Positions 43,911 through 54,591 of a stretch of 64,000 nucleotides of DNA are shown piece by piece. The DNA is taken from contig NZ_QEKO01000002.1 of assembly GCF_003096595.1 (NCBI RefSeq), forward strand, positions 683,064 through 747,063, read 5' to 3'. The first letter of the stretch is position 1. Each line of letters opens with the position of its first letter. Made by a program: the position numbers and the translations under genes. The DNA comes from Pusillimonas noertemannii (GTDB lineage: Bacteria; Pseudomonadota; Gammaproteobacteria; Burkholderiales; Burkholderiaceae_B). Below the pieces are notes generated by a model that worked only from the letters and a program-made list of their open reading frames with translations, was not told the DNA's origin and did not search any database.

Positions 43911-45229
43911 GCCCTTCCGATGCCCTGGTAATCGAAGCCCTGCGAACGCATTTCAGCGGGCTGATACAGGTTGCGGCCGTCGATGATGAGCGGGGTCTTG
44001 AGCAGGCTGTGCACGCGCTGGAAATCGGGTGCGCGAAAGACTTTCCATTCGGTGGCGATAAGCAGGCCGTCGGCGCCGTCGAGCGCCTGGTACATGTCGT
44101 CGCAGAACTCGACAGCCGTATTGGCGGCAAGAATTTCGCGGGCGCGCGGCATGGCCACGGGGTCGTGGGCACGCACGCGCGCGCCGCGCCGTGTAAGCTC
44201 GGCAATGACGGCAAGGCTGGGCGCTTCGCGCATATCGTCGGTATTGGGCTTGAAAGCCAGGCCCCACAAGGCGAACGTGCGGCCGGCAAGGTCTTCGCCG
44301 TAGCGCGCCACCACCTTCTGCGGCAAACGTAGCTTCTGCAGGTGGTTGGCGGCCTCGGCCGCCTCGACCACGCGCATGGAAAGCTTGTGTTCGGCGGCGG
44401 TGCGCATCAGCGCCTGCACGTCCTTGGGAAAACATGAGCCGCCGTAGCCCGCGCCCGGGTACAGGAAGTGGTAGCCGATGCGCGGGTCGGCGCCGATGCC
44501 GCGCCGTACCTGCTCGATGTCGGCGCCCAACGCCTCGGCCAGATTGGCCATTTCGTTCATGAACGAAACGCGGGTGGCCAGCATGGCGTTGGCCGCGTAC
44601 TTGGCCAGCTCGGCCGAGCGCACGTCCATGACCATGACGCGTTCGTGCGTACGCTGGAACGGGGCATAAATGCGCCGCATGACGTCGATGGCGTGCTCGT
44701 CGTCGGCCCCGATGATGATGCGGTCGGGGCTCATGAAGTCTTTGATGGCCGCGCCTTCTTTCAGGAACTCGGGGTTGGACACGACGCTGAATGGAAAATC
44801 CACGCCGCGTTCGGCCAGAACATCGGCCATGGCCCGGCGGACCTTGTCGGCCGTGCCCACGGGCACTGTCGACTTGTCGACCACGACCCTGGCGGCCGTC
44901 ATTTGGCGCGCGATATTGCAGGCGGCTTCAAGCACGTGCCGCAAATCGGCCGAACCGTCTTCGCCGGGCGGCGTGCCCACGGCAATGAACTGCACGTCGC
45001 CAAATGCCACGCTTTCGGCGACGTCGGTGGTAAACCGCAGCCGGCCCGCACCGGCGTTGCGCCGCACGATTTCTTCCAGGCCCGGCTCGTAGATGGGAAT
45101 TGCGCCCTGCCGCAGCTGGCGGATCTTGGCCTCGTCGACGTCAAGGCACATTACGTCGTTGCCCATGTCGGCCAGGCATGCGCCCGAAACCAAACCTACA
45201 TAACCTGTGCCGATAACCGTGATCTTCAT
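43907..45229 (-). CDS. ugd: UDP-glucose 6-dehydrogenase
   Basis: The 440-residue protein oxidises UDP-glucose to UDP-glucuronate with two NAD+. It has the N-terminal Rossmann motif [17 protein letters not shown] (about 7-23), the [11 protein letters not shown] region near 122, and the catalytic Cys in [14 protein letters not shown] near 260. The ATG at 45229 was chosen; an upstream in-frame start would add 69 residues antisense to nothing known. It is followed by a glycosyltransferase with a 4-base overlap. Confidence 0.95.
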   Translation of the reverse strand: MKITVIGTGYVGLVSGACLADMGNDVMCLDVDEAKIRQLRQGAIPIYEPGLEEIVRRNAGAGRLRFTTDVAESVAFGDVQFIAVGTPPGEDGSADLRHVLEAACNIARQMTAARVVVDKSTVPVGTADKVRRAMADVLAERGVDFPFSVVSNPEFLKEGAAIKDFMSPDRIIIGADDEHAIDVMRRIYAPFQRTHERVMVMDVRSAELAKYAANAMLATRVSFMNEMANLAEALGADIEQVRRGIGADPRIGYHFLYPGAGYGGSCFPKDVQALMRTAAEHKLSMRVVEAAEAANHLQKLRLPQKVVARYGEDLAGRTFALWGLAFKPNTDDMREAPSLAVIAELTRRGARVRAHDPVAMPRAREILAANTAVEFCDDMYQALDGADGLLIATEWKVFRAPDFQRVHSLLKTPLIIDGRNLYQPAEMRSQGFDYQGIGRA

Positions 45230-45302
45230 AGCGCCCGTCTGAACCCTTTCAACCGCGACAATTATAGAGGGCGCTTGCGCGCCCGCCGTACGCCGGGCCC
45301 GA

Positions 45303-46691
45303 TCAAAGCTCGCTGTCGGGCACCGGGCTGAAATAGCGGACCACGTTGACCGCCAGCGCCCCCACCGCGCAAAGCGCGGCAACAACGATGGCAAGCGTGG
45401 CGCCATGGGCCCCGCTGACATTGAAGGCAATGGCAACCAGGGCGGTGCCCAGGCTCTGGCCGAATACCCGGGTGGTGGCCTGCAGGGCGCCCGCGGCGCC
45501 GCTGCGCCGGCGCGGGCCGCCGGTAAGCAGGGCCCGGTTGTTGGGGCTCTGGAAAAAGCCGAATCCCACTCCGCCCATCAGCATGGCCGCCGCATACCAC
45601 GTGAAGTCGGCATCGACGGGAAGCGCGGCGATCCAGCCCAGCCCCGCCGCCATGCTCGCCGCGCCGATGCCGCACAGCACCGCCACCCGGAAACGGTCGG
45701 ACAGAAGGCCCGAGAGCGGCGCCATGGCCGCCGTGCCGAACGACCACACGCCCAATAGAATGCCCACGTCGGAATAGCTGTAGTTGACGACGTTCAGGTA
45801 ATAAAAGGGCAAGGCCACGAAAGAGCTCATCTGGGCGGCGAAAGAACAGGCCGAGGCTCCCACCGCGAAGGCCACGGGCTTGATGCGCAGCAAATCTATG
45901 GGCACCAGCGGCGCGGTCTGGTCCCAGGAACGCCGCACCAGCATCGCGGCGCATGCGCCCGCGACCAGCAGGAACACGAGCGCCTGCCAGGGCTTGTGCA
46001 CCAGCATGTCCAGGCCGCTGATGAACAGGCCCAGGGTCAGCACATTGAGTATGCAGCTGGTCCAGTCGAAGGGCCTTTTTATGCGCGGCATGTCCGGCAG
46101 GAAGCGCGCCCCCAAGGCGGCGATGACGCAAAGCGGAATATAGGCGATGAATATCCACCGCCAATGCGCATACTGCAGGATGAACGCGCCGATGCTGGGG
46201 CCGATAACCATGGTCGAGCCGACCGCAAGCGAATTCAGGCTGATGCCGAAGCCCATCATGCGCATGGGGTAGGTGTTGCGCACCAGGCCGCCGAACAGGC
46301 ACATCAGCATGGAGGTGCCCAGCGCCTGGCAGATGCGCGAGGCCAGCAGCCCGACAAAGGTGGTGGACAGCGCGCAGGCGATGGCCGAGCACATGCACAC
46401 CAGCACCCCCAGCGCATACATGCGCTGCGAGCCGATGCGCTCGCTGATCACCGAGAACGGCAGCAGGGTGATCACGACCACCAGGCTGTAGGCGATGACC
46501 AGCCAGACCACCAGGCCCGGGTCGATGCCGAGATCGCGGGCGATGGTGGGCAGCGCCACGTTGACCATGGTCATGTCCAGCGACGTGAACAGGATGCCGA
46601 TGAGTATGGCCGCTACCGCCCAGTACCGCCTGGGCGCCTCGAGGCCGTCGGGATGCGCAGAGCCCCCGCTGCGCGGCTCGGGGGTCGGCAC
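45303..46691 (-). CDS. MFS transporter, DHA2 (EmrB/QacA) family
   Basis: The 462-residue protein has about fourteen hydrophobic segments. The motif [21 protein letters not shown] (about 37-57) and the region [20 protein letters not shown] near 68 are typical of EmrB-type drug exporters. The probable start is GTG at 46691, one base after the glmU stop. There is no EmrA-like partner. It may export a drug or a sugar-linked compound. Confidence 0.85.
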   Translation of the reverse strand: MPTPEPRSGGSAHPDGLEAPRRYWAVAAILIGILFTSLDMTMVNVALPTIARDLGIDPGLVVWLVIAYSLVVVITLLPFSVISERIGSQRMYALGVLVCMCSAIACALSTTFVGLLASRICQALGTSMLMCLFGGLVRNTYPMRMMGFGISLNSLAVGSTMVIGPSIGAFILQYAHWRWIFIAYIPLCVIAALGARFLPDMPRIKRPFDWTSCILNVLTLGLFISGLDMLVHKPWQALVFLLVAGACAAMLVRRSWDQTAPLVPIDLLRIKPVAFAVGASACSFAAQMSSFVALPFYYLNVVNYSYSDVGILLGVWSFGTAAMAPLSGLLSDRFRVAVLCGIGAASMAAGLGWIAALPVDADFTWYAAAMLMGGVGFGFFQSPNNRALLTGGPRRRSGAAGALQATTRVFGQSLGTALVAIAFNVSGAHGATLAIVVAALCAVGALAVNVVRYFSPVPDSEL

Positions 46692-46692
46692 T

Positions 46693-48066
46693 TCAGGCTT
46701 TCTTGACCGGACGGGTCCAGCCAGGAATGGTTTTTTGCCCCGAGCGGGAAAGCGTCAGTTGGCCGGCCGGCGCATCTTTGGTCAGCGTGGTGCCGGCGCC
46801 CAGGGTTGCGCCGCGGCCCACCGTAACCGGGGCCACCAGCTGGGTGTCCGAACCGATGAAGGCGTCGTCTTCGATGACGGTCTGGAACTTGTTCACCCCG
46901 TCGTAATTGCAGGTGATGGTGCCGGCGCCGATGTTGACCCGCTCGCCCACCACGGCATCGCCTATATAGGAGAGGTGGTTGGCCTTGGCCTGCCGGCCAA
47001 GCCGGCTTTTCTTGATTTCGACGAAATTGCCCACGTGCGCCTCGTCGCCCACCTGGGCGCCGGGCCGCAGGCGGGCATAGGGACCGATGCGCGCCTGCTC
47101 GCCGACGCTGGCCTGGTGCACGTGGCTGAATGCCTCGACCACCGTGCCTTCGCCGATTTCAGCCTGGCTGATGACGCAATGCGGCCCGATGCGGACGCCG
47201 TCCGCCAGCGAGACCTCGCCCTCGAATACGCAGCCTACGTCGATGAAGACATCGCGGCCGCAGCGCAAGCTGCCGCGCAGGTCGAAGCGCGAGGGGTCGG
47301 CCAGGGTAACGCCCTGCTCGAGCAGGCGGCGCGCCTGCTCGCCCTGCCAGATGCGCTCGAGCTGGGCCTGCTGGACCCGGCTGTTGACGCCCAGGGTTTC
47401 CCAGGACGCCTCGGCGTGGGAGGCATTGACCGGCACGCCATCCGCCACGGAAAGCCCCACGACGTCTGTCAGGTAGTACTCGCCCTGCGCATTGTTGTTG
47501 TCGATGCGGCCCAGCCATTCTTTCAGGCGGCCGGTGGGCGCGGCCAGTATGCCGGTGTTGACCTCGTTGATGGCGCGCTCGGCTTCGGATGCGTCTTTGT
47601 GCTCGACAATGCGCACCACCTGGCCGCCGGCATCTCGCACGATGCGGCCATAGCCGGCGGGGTCGGCCAGTTTCTCGGTAAGCACGGCCATGCCGTCGGC
47701 GCGCGCCTGCAGCAGGCGGGCCAGGGAAGAGGCCTGCACCAGCGGCACGTCGCCGTACAGCACCAGTGTGGTGTCGCGCCCGCCGTCGCCCTGCAGCAGC
47801 AGGGGCACCGCCTGCTGCACGGCGTGCCCGGTGCCCTGCTGGGGGCTCTGGACGACGAAGCTCAGGTCGGCATGGCCGGCAAAGGCCTGCTGCACGCGCT
47901 CGGCCCCGTGCCCCACCACCACCACGATGCGATCGGGCTCGAGCTGCCGGGCGTTGTCGAGAACGTGTTCGAGCATGGGTTTTCCGGCGAGCGGGTGCAG
48001 CACCTTGGGCAGGTCCGACTGCATGCGCTTGCCCAGGCCTGCGGCCAAAATCACGATGTTCAGCAT
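46693..48066 (-). CDS. glmU: Bifunctional N-acetylglucosamine-1-phosphate uridyltransferase/acetyltransferase
   Basis: The 457-residue protein makes UDP-GlcNAc from glucosamine-1-phosphate. The N-terminal pyrophosphorylase domain opens [20 protein letters not shown] (1-230); the C-terminal half is a left-handed beta helix of hexapeptide repeats (about 250-440), with the acetyltransferase active site in [20 protein letters not shown] near 350 and [19 protein letters not shown] near 372. Length is normal. GlmS lies 4.5 kb away on the same strand. Confidence 0.97.
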   Translation of the reverse strand: MLNIVILAAGLGKRMQSDLPKVLHPLAGKPMLEHVLDNARQLEPDRIVVVVGHGAERVQQAFAGHADLSFVVQSPQQGTGHAVQQAVPLLLQGDGGRDTTLVLYGDVPLVQASSLARLLQARADGMAVLTEKLADPAGYGRIVRDAGGQVVRIVEHKDASEAERAINEVNTGILAAPTGRLKEWLGRIDNNNAQGEYYLTDVVGLSVADGVPVNASHAEASWETLGVNSRVQQAQLERIWQGEQARRLLEQGVTLADPSRFDLRGSLRCGRDVFIDVGCVFEGEVSLADGVRIGPHCVISQAEIGEGTVVEAFSHVHQASVGEQARIGPYARLRPGAQVGDEAHVGNFVEIKKSRLGRQAKANHLSYIGDAVVGERVNIGAGTITCNYDGVNKFQTVIEDDAFIGSDTQLVAPVTVGRGATLGAGTTLTKDAPAGQLTLSRSGQKTIPGWTRPVKKA

Positions 48067-48147
48067 GTATTTCTATGGGGACGAGTGTTGAAAACGGTAG
48101 ATTCGGCGGGCGGCGCTTGCACCGCCCGCGGTATGGTGAATGCGCGC

Positions 48148-48924
48148 TCAGGTCGCCCGGCTTTGCCGTACGGCCCGCTTGCGCGGGGGCTTGGCGGCAG
48201 CACTGGACTTGGCCGCCGGGGCCTTGCCGGCCGCCTTTTTTGCCGAAGACGCTGCGCGGGCCCGCTTGGCCGGCGCCTTGCGAGCCGCGCCGCGGCCGTC
48301 TGCGCCGGAGGCCCCGGCCTGGCCCGGCTGCGTGGCCTGCATGCCGGCCACCGTGGCGGCGGCCAGGGTGTCGAACTGCTTTTGCAGCATGTTCCACCAG
48401 CCCTGCGCGGCGCCCGACAGCGCCGCCGGATCCGACTGAAGCAGATGGGCGGCCGCCTGGGGGTCGGCGCCGGCCGGTGAGGCCTGGGCGGCTTCGGAAG
48501 CGGCCTCGTCATGCACCTGGGCCGGCGTCTTGATCTTGGCCTGGCCCGACGGCTTGATGCCCAGCGCCACCTCGAGCGGCGAAGGGTTGTCGCCGGAATC
48601 GGCCGGCGCCCCCGGCACATTGGCAAAGGACTTGAGGGTGGCGATGGTGGCCCGCTGCACTTCAAGCGCCTGGATGGAGCTGGCAAGCATGGACATATTG
48701 ATGCGCAGCCAGTTCTCGACGGCCCGCAGGTCGCCGATGCGGCGATCGAGGTCTTCGGTGGTAAGCGCCGCGGAAACGGGCGGCTGGGCAAGCATGCCCG
48801 ACGTGGCCAGGCCCTGCCAGGCCTGCCGCATCATTTCCATGCTGGCCAGCAGGGGGTTGTGCGACATGTCGCCGGCCTGGCCGAACCCGGGCAGGGCAAA
48901 GGGGTTGCTGTTCTGGCTGTTCAT
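48148..48924 (-). CDS. PhaM-like polyhydroxyalkanoate granule-associated protein
   Basis: The 258-residue protein starts at ATG 48924 with AAGGAG 5 bases upstream. Residues 1-110 match the PhaM layout (LPGFGQAGDMSHNPLLASMEM, then DLDRRIGDLRAVENWLRINM and a Leu-rich helix). Residues about 205-258 are a Lys/Ala/Pro-rich basic tail like PAKRARAASSAKKAAGKA, which in PhaM binds the nucleoid. PhaM activates PHA synthase and distributes granules. This homologue is inferred from layout. Confidence 0.75.
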   Translation of the reverse strand: MNSQNSNPFALPGFGQAGDMSHNPLLASMEMMRQAWQGLATSGMLAQPPVSAALTTEDLDRRIGDLRAVENWLRINMSMLASSIQALEVQRATIATLKSFANVPGAPADSGDNPSPLEVALGIKPSGQAKIKTPAQVHDEAASEAAQASPAGADPQAAAHLLQSDPAALSGAAQGWWNMLQKQFDTLAAATVAGMQATQPGQAGASGADGRGAARKAPAKRARAASSAKKAAGKAPAAKSSAAAKPPRKRAVRQSRAT

Positions 48925-49051
48925 GGGGGCTCCTTGCTGCATGGAGTTGGAGACGGTGGCCAATCTGCGTATGCTGTAAGCTTAAACTGAACAGACGCCC
49001 AGCGTCTAATCGACTCCGCCTTCGGCGCGGCTTTCGCGCACCCAGCCCACC

Positions 49052-49276
49052 ATGAAACGCCTTTATCCCCTGACCGAACTGGAAGCCGCCATCAATTACT
49101 GGCGCAATGTGTCGCCCTCGCAAGGCGAAGAGCAGGCCCTGTGCGCCCAGGCGGCGGCCCTGGCCGAGCCCTATGCGCTGATGATCTATGAGCGGCGGGG
49201 CGAAATCGAAGCCGAAGCGCTTTCCGACAAGGCGCGACAGGCGCTGGCAGAATGGGAGGCTGCGACGCAAAGATGA
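49052..49276 (+). CDS. DUF3717-family small protein
   Basis: The 74-residue protein reads YPLTELEAAINYWRNVSPS near the start and CAQAAALAEPYALMIYERRG in the middle, which matches the betaproteobacterial DUF3717 family. It is acidic and helical, with no signal or membrane segment. Function is unknown. The ATG is preceded by CAGCCCACC, a weak site. It sits between the PhaM-like and Nudix genes. Confidence 0.8.
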   Translation: MKRLYPLTELEAAINYWRNVSPSQGEEQALCAQAAALAEPYALMIYERRGEIEAEALSDKARQALAEWEAATQR

Positions 49277-49297
49277 GATTTGTAAGGGTTGGTTTAT

Positions 49298-50125
49298 CTA
49301 TTGAGACAGCAATCGCCGGATCAGGCCCTCGACGACGACCAGCTCGGCCTCGACGGTGAAGCGCCCTTCTTGCACCAGGGTCCAGGCCTCGTCGATGGTG
49401 ACCGCGCGAATTTCGTCGACCTCGCCGTCTTGGTTGTTCATGGGAATCGATTCGTCCAGCACGCATTCGCTGACCAGCACGTCTTCGACCTGATAGCCCT
49501 CGGGCAGCCGCCGGTGCATGCGCAGCACGATGCGCAGCGGGGAGCGCTGCTCGAGCTGCCCGGGCGACAGGCCCGCTTCTTCCTGGCTCTCGCGCAGCAA
49601 AGAGGCATCGAGCGTTTCACCCGCCACCGCCAGGCCGCCCACCAGGGTGTCCCACAAGCCCGGGTCGGTGGACTTGGTGGCCGAGCGCAGGGCGATCCAC
49701 AGGCGGCCATCGGGCGTCCAGGCATTGAGATGCACCGCGCGGGTCAGCATGCCCAGCGGCCGGATGGCCGCCCGCTCTATTACACCCAGCGTCTTGCCCT
49801 CGCCCACCACGTCCAGCAGTTCGTCGCGCCAGGCCCGCAGGCAGCCGGCATCGCGCATCAGCATCGCAGCCTGGGCCAATACCTGGTTGACCTGCAGCCG
49901 GCGGCCCGCCGCGCTGGCGTCGATGCAGACCGCCTCGGGCTCTACCCGCACCCCATCGAGGTGGGCCAGCGCCCGCGTGGCCCGCGGCGTGATCCAGCCT
50001 GCCACGCGGCCGGTGACGGTAAGCGGCCGCGAGCCCGAAGGCGGAAGTTGCTGAATGCGGGGCACGAGGCGCGCGTAGCGTTTCTCGAGCGTTGAAAGCA
50101 GCGATTTGGCGGGAGGAGCGTTCAT
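49298..50125 (-). CDS. Nudix hydrolase with DUF4743-type N-terminus
   Basis: The 275-residue protein has a helical N-terminal part (about 1-115) of the DUF4743 type and a Nudix domain (about 120-270). The Nudix box is GGLAVAGETLDASLLRESQE followed by EAGL, fitting GX5EX7REUXEEXGU. Relatives include thiamine-pyrophosphate-like Nudix hydrolases of plants and yeast. It would cleave a nucleoside- or cofactor-diphosphate. The ATG at 50125 was chosen over 50203. Confidence 0.82.
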   Translation of the reverse strand: MNAPPAKSLLSTLEKRYARLVPRIQQLPPSGSRPLTVTGRVAGWITPRATRALAHLDGVRVEPEAVCIDASAAGRRLQVNQVLAQAAMLMRDAGCLRAWRDELLDVVGEGKTLGVIERAAIRPLGMLTRAVHLNAWTPDGRLWIALRSATKSTDPGLWDTLVGGLAVAGETLDASLLRESQEEAGLSPGQLEQRSPLRIVLRMHRRLPEGYQVEDVLVSECVLDESIPMNNQDGEVDEIRAVTIDEAWTLVQEGRFTVEAELVVVEGLIRRLLSQ

Positions 50126-50382
50126 CCGGCAATTGTAATGGAAGGCCCTTGGCGCTTTACCAACGTACTTGCACAGGCCTAATATGTGGGGTGCGACAAC
50201 CAAGAGTCTGCCAGTTCGCTATAATTCTGCGGTCTCTAAGTAATTAAATCGAGCAGGCAGTCTTGAGGCCGAGCTACAGAAAAGCCTGCCATCCAATCAT
50301 TGTGCCTTTTCCAAAGGGCGTCTTAATCACGCCTTGATTCAACTCGTCATTCGGCGAAGGCACTCCGTATTTCGAGGTCAGC
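50126..50382 (+). promoter_or_regulatory. Promoter region of the cytochrome oxidase operon
   Basis: The gap carries a consensus -10 TATAAT at 50220-50225, preceded by no strong -35. An unusually long leader of about 150 bases follows before ctaC. No other feature was identified. Confidence 0.45.
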
Positions 50383-51543
50383 ATGAAGAAGTTGAGAGGG
50401 GTACTGGGAACAGGCGCAATGCTCATGGCAGGCGCGGCCAGTGCACAGGTCACAGATATGCCCGGGGGCCCAAGGGTCAACCAGCTCAATCTCCCTCCGG
50501 GGGTAACCGAGATTGCCAACGACATCATGTGGCTGCACTGGATGATGCTCATCATCTGTACGGTCATTTTCATCGGCGTGTTCGGTGTCATGTTCTATTC
50601 GATCGTGATGCACCGCAAGTCTCGTGGCGCCAAGGCGTCCAAGTTCCACGAGCACGTCGGCGTCGAAGTCGCCTGGACAGTCATCCCCTTCCTCATCGTC
50701 ATCGCCATGGCCCTGCCCGCCACGCGCACCGTGGTCGCCATGAAGGACACCTCGAGCGCCGACCTGACCATCAAGGCCACCGGCTACCAATGGAAATGGG
50801 GCTACGAATACCTTGACGGCGCGGCCAAAGACGTCAAGTTCCTCTCCACGCTTTCCACGCCTCGCACCCAGATCATGGGCACCGAGCCGCGCAGCAACAC
50901 CTACCTGATGGAAGTCGACAACGAGCTGGTCGTTCCGGTCGACCGCAAGGTGCGCATCATCGTCACTTCGGCCGACGTCATCCACGCCTGGATGGTTCCC
51001 GACTTCGGCGTGAAGCAAGACGCCATTCCCGGCTTCCTGCGCGACACCTGGTTCCGCGCCACCAAAACCGGCACCTACCGCGGCCAGTGCGCCGAGCTGT
51101 GCGGCAAAGACCACGCCTTCATGCCCATCGTCGTGCGTGTCGTCTCGCAAGAAGAATTCGACGCCTGGGCCAACGAGCAGAAGCAGGCCCTGGCCAGCGC
51201 CGCCGACGACCCGACCAAAGAGTGGACCAAAGAAGACCTGATGGCCCGTGGCGAAAAAGTATTTGCCGCCAATTGCGTCGCCTGCCACCAGGCCAACGGC
51301 AAGGGCATGCCGCCCACGTTCCCGCCCCTCGACGGCGACGAGAAATACGTACTGGCGCCCAAGCAAGGCCAGATCGACACCGTGCTCAACGGCCACCCCG
51401 GAACCGCCATGGCGGCCTTCCGCGACCAGCTCAACGATGTCGAAATCGCTGCCGTCATTACGTATACGCGCAATGCCTGGAGCAACGCCGGCAAGGGCCC
51501 CGACCCGGTCGTGCAGCCCGCCGACGTGACCGCGCAGCGCTAG
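50383..51543 (+). CDS. ctaC: Cytochrome c oxidase subunit II with fused cytochrome c
   Basis: The 386-residue protein has a signal peptide, two transmembrane helices (about 48-80 and 95-120), a CuA domain with CAELCG near 230 and His ligands at ADVIHAW and DHAFM, and a C-terminal cytochrome c domain with CVACHQ near 302 and an axial Met region. This makes a caa3-type subunit, which can take electrons from soluble cytochrome c directly through the fused heme. It heads the terminal oxidase operon. Confidence 0.95.
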   Translation: MKKLRGVLGTGAMLMAGAASAQVTDMPGGPRVNQLNLPPGVTEIANDIMWLHWMMLIICTVIFIGVFGVMFYSIVMHRKSRGAKASKFHEHVGVEVAWTVIPFLIVIAMALPATRTVVAMKDTSSADLTIKATGYQWKWGYEYLDGAAKDVKFLSTLSTPRTQIMGTEPRSNTYLMEVDNELVVPVDRKVRIIVTSADVIHAWMVPDFGVKQDAIPGFLRDTWFRATKTGTYRGQCAELCGKDHAFMPIVVRVVSQEEFDAWANEQKQALASAADDPTKEWTKEDLMARGEKVFAANCVACHQANGKGMPPTFPPLDGDEKYVLAPKQGQIDTVLNGHPGTAMAAFRDQLNDVEIAAVITYTRNAWSNAGKGPDPVVQPADVTAQR

Positions 51544-51626
51544 AAACGACATGCGCACCGTAAATTCAAACGTTTTCGTCGAGGCCGCCCAAGGCGGCGC
51601 CTCGATCCAGTAGGAAGGAGTCCACC

Positions 51627-53225
51627 ATGAGCAGTGTTACTGCCGATCACGTACCCGCGAGCCACGGGCACGACGACCACCACGAGATGCCGCGCGGGTG
51701 GCGACGCTGGCTGTTCGCCACCAACCACAAAGACATCGGAACGATGTATCTCATCTTCTCGTTCCTGATGCTGCTCGAAGGCGGCACGCTGGCCCTGCTG
51801 CTGCGCACCGAACTGTTCGAGCCGGGCCTGCAGTTCTTCCAGCCCGAGCTGTTCAATCAGTTCACCACCATGCACGGCCTGATCATGATTTTCGGCGCCA
51901 TCATGCCGGCCTTCGTGGGCTTCGCCAACTGGATGATCCCCCTGCAGATCGGGGCCTCCGACATGGCTTTCGCACGCATGAACAACTTCAGCTTCTGGCT
52001 GCTGCCCGTGGGTGCAATTCTGTTCACCGCCTCGTTCTTCGTGCCCGGCGGCGCCACGGCCTCGGGCTGGACCATGTACGCGCCTCTGTCGCTGCAGATG
52101 GGCCCCGGCATGGACTTCGCCATCTTTGCGGTGCATATCCTGGGCGCTTCGTCGATCATGGGCGCGATCAACATCATCGTCACCATTTTGAACATGCGCG
52201 CGCCCGGCATGACGCTGATGAAGATGCCCCTGTTCTGCTGGACCTGGCTCATCACGGCCTACCTGCTGATCGCCGTCATGCCCGTGCTCGCCGCGGCCGT
52301 CACCATGCTGCTTACCGACCGCCACTTTGGCACGTCGTTCTTCAATGCGGCCGCCGGCGGCGACCCGGTGCTGTACCAGCACGTGTTCTGGTTCTTCGGG
52401 CACCCCGAGGTCTACATCATGATTCTGCCGGCCTTCGGCATCGTGTCGGCCATCGTCCCCGCGTTCGCGCGCAAGCCCCTGTTCGGCTATGCCTCCATGG
52501 TGTATGCCACGGCCGCCATCGCCATTCTTTCCTTCCTGGTGTGGGCGCACCACATGTTCGCCACCGGCATGCCCGTAACCGGCCAGCTGTACTTCATGTA
52601 CGCGACCATGCTCATCTCCATTCCCACCGGGGTCAAGATCTTCAACTGGGTGGCCACCATGTGGCGCGGCTCGCTCACGTTTGAAACCCCCATGCTGTTC
52701 GCCATCGGCTTCATCTTCGTGTTCACGCTGGGCGGCTTCACGGGCCTGATCGTGGCCGTTGCGCCCATCGACATCGCCGTGCACGACACCTACTACGTGG
52801 TGGCGCACTTCCACTACGTGCTGGTGGCCGGCTCGCTGTTCGCGCTGTTCGGCGGCGCCTACTACTGGCTGCCCAAATGGACAGGCCGCATGTACGACGA
52901 GCGCCTGGGCAAATGGCACTTCTGGTCCACCATGATCTCGTTCAACGTCACGTTCTTCCCCATGCACTTCCTGGGGTTGGCCGGCATGCCGCGCCGCTAC
53001 GTCGACTACGCTGCGCAGTTCACCGACTTCCACCAGATCGCCACCATCGGCGCCTTCTGGTTCGGCCTGTCGCAGATCCTGTTCATGTACGTGGTGCTCA
53101 AGGCCTATGCGGGCCGGGGCGAACCCGCCGCAGCCAAGCCCTGGGAAGGCGCCGAAGGGCTAGAATGGACAGTCGCCTCGCCGGCCCCGTTCCACACCTT
53201 CGTCACCCCGCCTGTGGTCAAGTAA
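51627..53225 (+). CDS. ctaD: Cytochrome c oxidase subunit I
   Basis: The 532-residue protein is the heme-copper catalytic subunit with twelve helices. It shows the heme a His in [10 protein letters not shown] near 76, the CuB His and cross-linked Tyr in [11 protein letters not shown] near 255, the two other CuB His residues in WAHHMF near 306, and heme a3/a His residues in VAHFHYVL near 395. It reduces O2 to water at the inner membrane and pumps protons. AAGGAG precedes the ATG. Confidence 0.97.
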   Translation: MSSVTADHVPASHGHDDHHEMPRGWRRWLFATNHKDIGTMYLIFSFLMLLEGGTLALLLRTELFEPGLQFFQPELFNQFTTMHGLIMIFGAIMPAFVGFANWMIPLQIGASDMAFARMNNFSFWLLPVGAILFTASFFVPGGATASGWTMYAPLSLQMGPGMDFAIFAVHILGASSIMGAINIIVTILNMRAPGMTLMKMPLFCWTWLITAYLLIAVMPVLAAAVTMLLTDRHFGTSFFNAAAGGDPVLYQHVFWFFGHPEVYIMILPAFGIVSAIVPAFARKPLFGYASMVYATAAIAILSFLVWAHHMFATGMPVTGQLYFMYATMLISIPTGVKIFNWVATMWRGSLTFETPMLFAIGFIFVFTLGGFTGLIVAVAPIDIAVHDTYYVVAHFHYVLVAGSLFALFGGAYYWLPKWTGRMYDERLGKWHFWSTMISFNVTFFPMHFLGLAGMPRRYVDYAAQFTDFHQIATIGAFWFGLSQILFMYVVLKAYAGRGEPAAAKPWEGAEGLEWTVASPAPFHTFVTPPVVK

Positions 53226-53231
53226 ACAGCC

Positions 53232-53342
53232 ATGACGCCTGAACAACGCCGCCGCAACCGCATCGCAGGAATCATCCTGGCCATTATCGTCATTGCGATC
53301 TTTGCCTGGACATTCGTGCGCGGTTCGGCGCTGATGAATTGA
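53232..53342 (+). CDS. Small cytochrome oxidase-associated membrane protein (36 aa)
   Basis: This short frame, 6 bases after ctaD, encodes MTPEQRRRNRIAGIILAIIV and ends GSALMN: a basic N-terminus plus one transmembrane helix (about 11-29). It matches small oxidase-assembly proteins found at this place in burkholderialean operons, usually just before ctaG. Here the next gene is DUF2970, 13 bases later. Confidence 0.7.
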   Translation: MTPEQRRRNRIAGIILAIIVIAIFAWTFVRGSALMN

Positions 53343-53355
53343 CAACGCAGTATCC

Positions 53356-53580
53356 ATGAGCAAAGACATCCGCGAACTGTCGCAACGCAAGCTGAACTTC
53401 TTCCAGACCCTCAAGGCGGTGCTCTGGGGCTTCTTCGGCGTGCGCAAGGGCAAGGGCTACCAGGAAGACATTTCCAAGCTCAATCCCGTGCACCTTATAA
53501 TCGCGGCAATCATTGCCACCGTGCTTTTCGTGGTGGGTCTGGTCATGGTCGCCAAGTTCTTCATCAATCAGGCGGTTTAG
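53356..53580 (+). CDS. DUF2970-family membrane protein
   Basis: The 74-residue protein has an amphipathic FFQTLKAVLWGFFGVRKGKG segment (about 15-34) and one transmembrane helix (about 47-70). This is the DUF2970 signature, found in beta- and gammaproteobacterial oxidase operons. The function is unknown. The position between subunits I and III suggests a role in oxidase assembly. Confidence 0.82.
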   Translation: MSKDIRELSQRKLNFFQTLKAVLWGFFGVRKGKGYQEDISKLNPVHLIIAAIIATVLFVVGLVMVAKFFINQAV

Positions 53581-53621
53581 CGTCCAAATTTGCAATATTG
53601 AATAATTCGTAGGAGATCACC

Positions 53622-54497
53622 ATGAGTGCAAGTCACTCGGCTCACGGCAACGAGGCGCCTTACTACTATGTGCCGGCCGATTCGCCGCACCCCGTACGCG
53701 CCAGCTTCTCGCTGCTGCTGGCGCTGCTCGGCGCCGCCCTGTGGATCAACAGCTATGCCATCGGCCACTGGGTTTTCCTGCTGGGCATATTGTCGCTCTT
53801 CGTCGTGCTGTTCGGCTGGTTCGGCGACGCCATCCGTGAATCCGAAGGCGGCCTGAACAGCCTTCGCGTCGACCACTCCTACCGCTGGAGCATGGCCTGG
53901 TTCATTTTTTCCGAAGTCATGTTCTTTGCGGCCTTCTTCGGCGCGCTATGGTATGTGCGCCAGGTCACCACGCCCTGGCTCAGCGACCTCGAACACCAGG
54001 CCCTGCTGTGGCCGTCGTTCACCGGCACCTGGCCCAATCTTGGCCCCGCCGGCGTGGTCGAGCCCTTTGAAACCATGGGCCCCTTCTGGCTGCCCACCAT
54101 CAATACGGCGCTGCTGCTGACCTCGGGCCTTACCCTTACCATCGCCCACCATGCCTTGCGCGCCAGCCATCGCGGCAAGACCATGTTCTGGCTCGCGGCC
54201 ACCGTCATCCTGGGCTTCACCTTCGTGGCCTGTCAGGCTTACGAGTACTTCCACGCCTACCACGAACTGAACCTGCGCTTTGATTCCGGCGCCTACGGTT
54301 CGCTGTTCTACATGCTTACGGGCTTCCACGGCTTCCACGTCATTCTGGGCGCCACCATGCTTACGGTCATCCTCTTCCGGCTGATCAAGGGGCACTTCAC
54401 CGCCGACCATCACTTCGGCTTTGAAGGCGCCGCCTGGTACTGGCACTTTGTCGACGTGGTCTGGCTCGGTTTATACTTGTTTGTTTACTGGTTTTAA
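53622..54497 (+). CDS. ctaE: Cytochrome c oxidase subunit III
   Basis: The 291-residue protein has seven hydrophobic helices, with WFIFSEVMFFAAFFGALWYV near 90 and the C-terminal GFHGFHVILGATML and WHFVDVVWLGLYLFVYWF, all typical of subunit III. It stabilises the catalytic core and its proton uptake. TAGGAGATC precedes the ATG. A strong terminator follows the gene. Confidence 0.95.
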   Translation: MSASHSAHGNEAPYYYVPADSPHPVRASFSLLLALLGAALWINSYAIGHWVFLLGILSLFVVLFGWFGDAIRESEGGLNSLRVDHSYRWSMAWFIFSEVMFFAAFFGALWYVRQVTTPWLSDLEHQALLWPSFTGTWPNLGPAGVVEPFETMGPFWLPTINTALLLTSGLTLTIAHHALRASHRGKTMFWLAATVILGFTFVACQAYEYFHAYHELNLRFDSGAYGSLFYMLTGFHGFHVILGATMLTVILFRLIKGHFTADHHFGFEGAAWYWHFVDVVWLGLYLFVYWF

Positions 54498-54540
54498 GCC
54501 TTGCTCCGCAGGGGTGCGCCAAGCACCCCGCCCCAGACGA

Positions 54541-54568
54541 AAAAGCCGGCCAATGCCGGCTTTTTTTA
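54541..54568 (+). terminator. Intrinsic terminator after ctaE
   Basis: GCCGGC-CAAT-GCCGGC is a perfect stem followed by seven Ts; flanking As on the left extend the stem and allow some function on the minus strand too. A second hairpin, GGGGTGC/GCACCCC at 54512-54530, lies just upstream. Confidence 0.9.
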
Positions 54569-54591
54569 CGCCCGATCAAGAAAATGCGCCA

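Noticed and set aside
46495-48480. A 661-codon plus-strand open frame opposite the MFS transporter and glmU
   Set aside because: It lies antisense to well-conserved genes in high-GC DNA, has Gly/Ala/Arg-rich low-complexity content and no family motifs.
51540-53033. A 497-codon minus-strand frame opposite ctaD
   Set aside because: It is a shadow of the oxidase subunit I reading frame, rich in His/Gly/Glu, with no recognisable domain.
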